Assembly (NCBI RefSeq): GCF_964340395.1
Contig: NC_135563.1
Span: 22,814,809 to 22,878,808 of the forward strand
Direction: 5' to 3'
DNA length: 64,000 nucleotides
DNA from: Glandiceps talaboti
Taxonomy: Eukaryota; Hemichordata; Enteropneusta; Spengelidae
Below are positions 61,966-64,000 of the stretch, piece by piece. The notes under the pieces were generated by a model that was not told the DNA's origin, did no database searches, and saw only the letters and a list, made by a program, of their open reading frames with translations. Positions within the stretch are counted from its first letter, which is position 1. Every line of letters starts with the position of its first letter. The position numbers were made by a program, and so were the translations under genes.

Positions 61966-62331
61966 CTATTGTAACTCAGCTTCAATTTCTTCGTGTTCAT
62001 CGTGGTCAGCACTTTGGTATTGTAAAGGTAATACAACTGATGAATACACGTAAAATTTAGAAAAAAACATTCTGATATACATCACCCATCTGTTTAATAC
62101 CGTACGCCTCCTAATATGTTCATCATGTAAATTAACGAACTGTTCAGAGGTCACTTTATGGTAGAAGCTTGTGATACACTGCAATATATTGTGGTTTTCA
62201 TGCTTGAAAAAAGGAATCATGTCGTTGTAATTTCTCTTACGAGAGATACTAAAGTTTTCTTGCATCTCGTACTTTCTAAATTGATGTATGTCTGTATTCG
62301 TGAGAATATGTAACATGGAATCATCGTACAT
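61966..62331 (-). CDS. Uncharacterised 121-codon ORF
   Basis: One of the longest non-repeat ORFs outside the recognised genes. The protein is mixed-composition with a basic centre (FYVYSSVVLPLQYQSADH) and an acidic tail (DEHEEIEAEL). No family recognised, no splice-supported partner exon, and it sits beside a LINE-like remnant. It could be chance, a single-exon gene, or part of an element. Confidence 0.2.
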   Translation of the reverse strand: MYDDSMLHILTNTDIHQFRKYEMQENFSISRKRNYNDMIPFFKHENHNILQCITSFYHKVTSEQFVNLHDEHIRRRTVLNRWVMYIRMFFSKFYVYSSVVLPLQYQSADHDEHEEIEAELQ

Positions 62332-62394
62332 AAGCTATTGTGATGTAAAGTTTATCAATTCTTGTGATAAAAGTTTAAACATTGTAGAAGATGT

Positions 62395-62629
62395 CATTTG
62401 AATTTAGTTGATGATGAGATGCAGTTTGTTTTAGACTGTTCAATTTTCAGTATACAAAGAAACTTTTTTTTTAAAGAATGTGATATAACAATCAGTAGTA
62501 TTAATAGAAATTTATCTTTTTTAAATATATTATGCAATACCATCTTCCTGTTGCCAAATTTTGAAAACTTGTTAAGATATTAATGAGTTAGCGTTAGAGA
62601 TAAAAAATGTTTTATTGTTGTTGTTGTTG

Positions 62630-62702
<73 letters not shown>

Positions 62703-62760
62703 CCATACTATATTCACTGACGATACAGTTGTGTAATAAAGTTATTATTATTATTGTAAT
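62395..62760 (+). mobile_element. LINE-like 3' remnant with trinucleotide tail
   Basis: The plus-strand frame at 62398-62583 reads DDEMQFVLDC followed by a hydrophobic, Leu/Asn-rich stretch, resembling the (E)DE.HF...C segment near the C-terminus of many animal non-LTR reverse transcriptases. It is followed by (GTT)n/(ATT)n at 62606-62700 and ACAGTTGTGTAATAAAGTTA with more ATT units, the usual shape of LINE 3' ends. Only the last few dozen codons remain. Confidence 0.5.
62606..62757. repeat. (GTT)n / (ATT)n compound microsatellite
   Basis: Trinucleotide runs TTG, TTA, TTG in blocks, ending with ATTATTATTATTG. The minus-strand poly-Asn ORF is an artefact. Confidence 0.96.
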
Positions 62761-62990
62761 ATCATGGATGTATTTATAGTGAGAATAATCAAGGACATAA
62801 AGGTAAAGCGTGATTTGAGACAACTCGGAAAGAAATTAAAGATATCCACCAAGCCACACAAACATATACTACATGAATACATACCTACATTTTCCATATA
62901 GAGTTCACATGGAAAATGCGGAAGCATGGGAAATAGTATTAAGAAGCATAATTTATGCAGCAGACATATTACTATGATGTGATCTTCAAG

Positions 62991-63127
62991 ATGGCGGTGA
63001 ATTGGATATCGACATCATGGCAATCGCTGAACATGCTGAATAGATCGCATTCCTGGAGCATAGCTATCGGTGGGGTGACAGCGGTTGCCACCGTGACGGT
63101 CATCATCTACAGACGTTTACGGGATAG
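62991..63127 (+). CDS. Probable first coding exon of an N-terminally anchored membrane protein
   Basis: ATG in the context AAGATGG, 45 codons plus two bases, then a strong donor AG|GTGAGT. Residues about 20-37 (SWSIAIGGVTAVATVTVI) form a hydrophobic segment followed by the basic stop YRRLRDR: a signal-anchor with a short N-terminus. The local GC content is higher than the surroundings. The rest of the gene lies beyond the window; ER or outer-mitochondrial membrane enzymes often begin this way, but the family cannot be named. Confidence 0.5.
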
Positions 63128-64000
63128 GTGAGTCACCTCCGACTGTGCTCCAATGGCGTCATCATCGTCACGAGGATGTTGCCGTCAATGCAGTTCATGC
63201 AAACATAATTTCGATTCATATACATGTAAATACTGCAATCGGATACTCGTAACATGTACACGAGGTCAGTGAATATCAAGCCACTTAGACGGGATAAATA
63301 ACTAGCTTCAGAGAGATACATAACCCGAAATCTGTGTTATTATAACGCCTCAAACATTATATGGGCATTGCTTAATAATTTACATTATATAGTACATGCT
63401 CAGTTCTAATAAACACAATTTATTGATTCACCGTAGGCCTATACCGCTCTACATGCCTACTTTCCTAGGGCATAGTCGATGTTTAGACTCGTATTTGAAA
63501 ATATCCGTACGTATACCACAGCATACCACCGTTTGGTAGTATAGTGTAGGCCAGTCACCCTCATGAAACGATGACCCCGTGTTTAAATATAATTTCCAAT
63601 GAGTGTGTATAATTATGACGTCACAACACGTCACACGTACACGTTGTTATGTGTGTCAGGGTTAAAACATTACGTGACTTTTTGCTGCATAAAAACAAAA
63701 ACAGAGGACATTTATTATATACGTCTTTCGTATTTACGTGAATGCATTGTTTACACGTAAAACCGAGGTAATATTTTATAGAGGAAATCCTGGTTTGTAT
63801 CATCATTTTGTTACTGGTACACTTGATTCCAAGTACGTGCAAAGTCTGACAATAGTAAGGTACACACTTTAAAATGTTATAGTTGCTTTAATTTATTTCT
63901 TTCGTAAAGCACAATCAGAAAGATTTGTCAATGAACAAGTCACAACCGAACGTTGACTAAACCCTAAGGAACGTACCCCATTCAGAGAGCAACTATCTCC
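63128..64000. other. Presumed intron or intergenic end of window
   Basis: No second exon, repeat or RNA gene was recognised. Confidence 0.35.

Overview
The window looks like AT-rich, intron-dense animal nuclear DNA, most likely from a marine invertebrate. Three spliced, vertebrate-alignable genes (EXOC4, FAM136A, an SLC16 transporter), GT-AG introns, long dinucleotide microsatellites, minisatellites, MITE-like elements and a Ty3/gypsy fragment support this. The sequence alone does not separate an invertebrate deuterostome from a lophotrochozoan, so I give no species. There is no operon, CRISPR array or prokaryotic feature.

Layout. 1-1132 is the reverse transcriptase and start of RNase H of a decayed Ty3/gypsy pol, entering from the left edge. 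1.5-9.25 kb is repeat-dense: a (TA)n-cored element, a 2-kb inverted-repeat element (3347-5353), three copies of a ~390-bp repeat, and a ~112-bp satellite (6.34-7.22 kb). 11232-12233 is an intronless class A GPCR. 12.4-21.6 kb is gene-poor, with degenerate repeats, a 355-bp TTAA-flanked MITE (14911-15265) and a 257-bp (CT)n tract. 21659-24308 (+) is a complete three-exon FAM136A (138 aa).

27552-47430 (-) is a complete EXOC4/Sec8. I reconstructed 25 coding exons by hand. Their splice phases all agree and they sum to 2865 nt (954 aa plus stop), close to the human length. 47.4-55 kb is intergenic, with a second copy of the (TA)n-cored element (53.2-53.5 kb). 55069-60567 (+) is a complete four-exon monocarboxylate-transporter-like gene (527 aa). 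60.8-62.8 kb holds a (GA)n tract and a LINE-like remnant ending in trinucleotide repeats. 62991-63127 (+) is a probable first exon of a membrane-anchored protein that continues beyond the window.

The genes look like independent neighbours, not a cluster with a shared pathway. FAM136A and EXOC4 are convergent. EXOC4 and the transporter are divergent, about 7.6 kb apart.

The most interesting signal is in EXOC4. At three separate exon boundaries (3' ends of exons 4 and 7, 5' end of exon 14) the splice-junction sequence is itself the unit of a local tandem duplication, so decayed or usable decoy splice sites lie in the introns; at exon 14 the decoy acceptor gives an in-frame 16-codon extension. 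The gene also has a candidate 18-nt microexon and a 9-nt alternative acceptor. A second signal is the (TA)n-cored element, where a unique block between the TA arms is inverted between the two copies.
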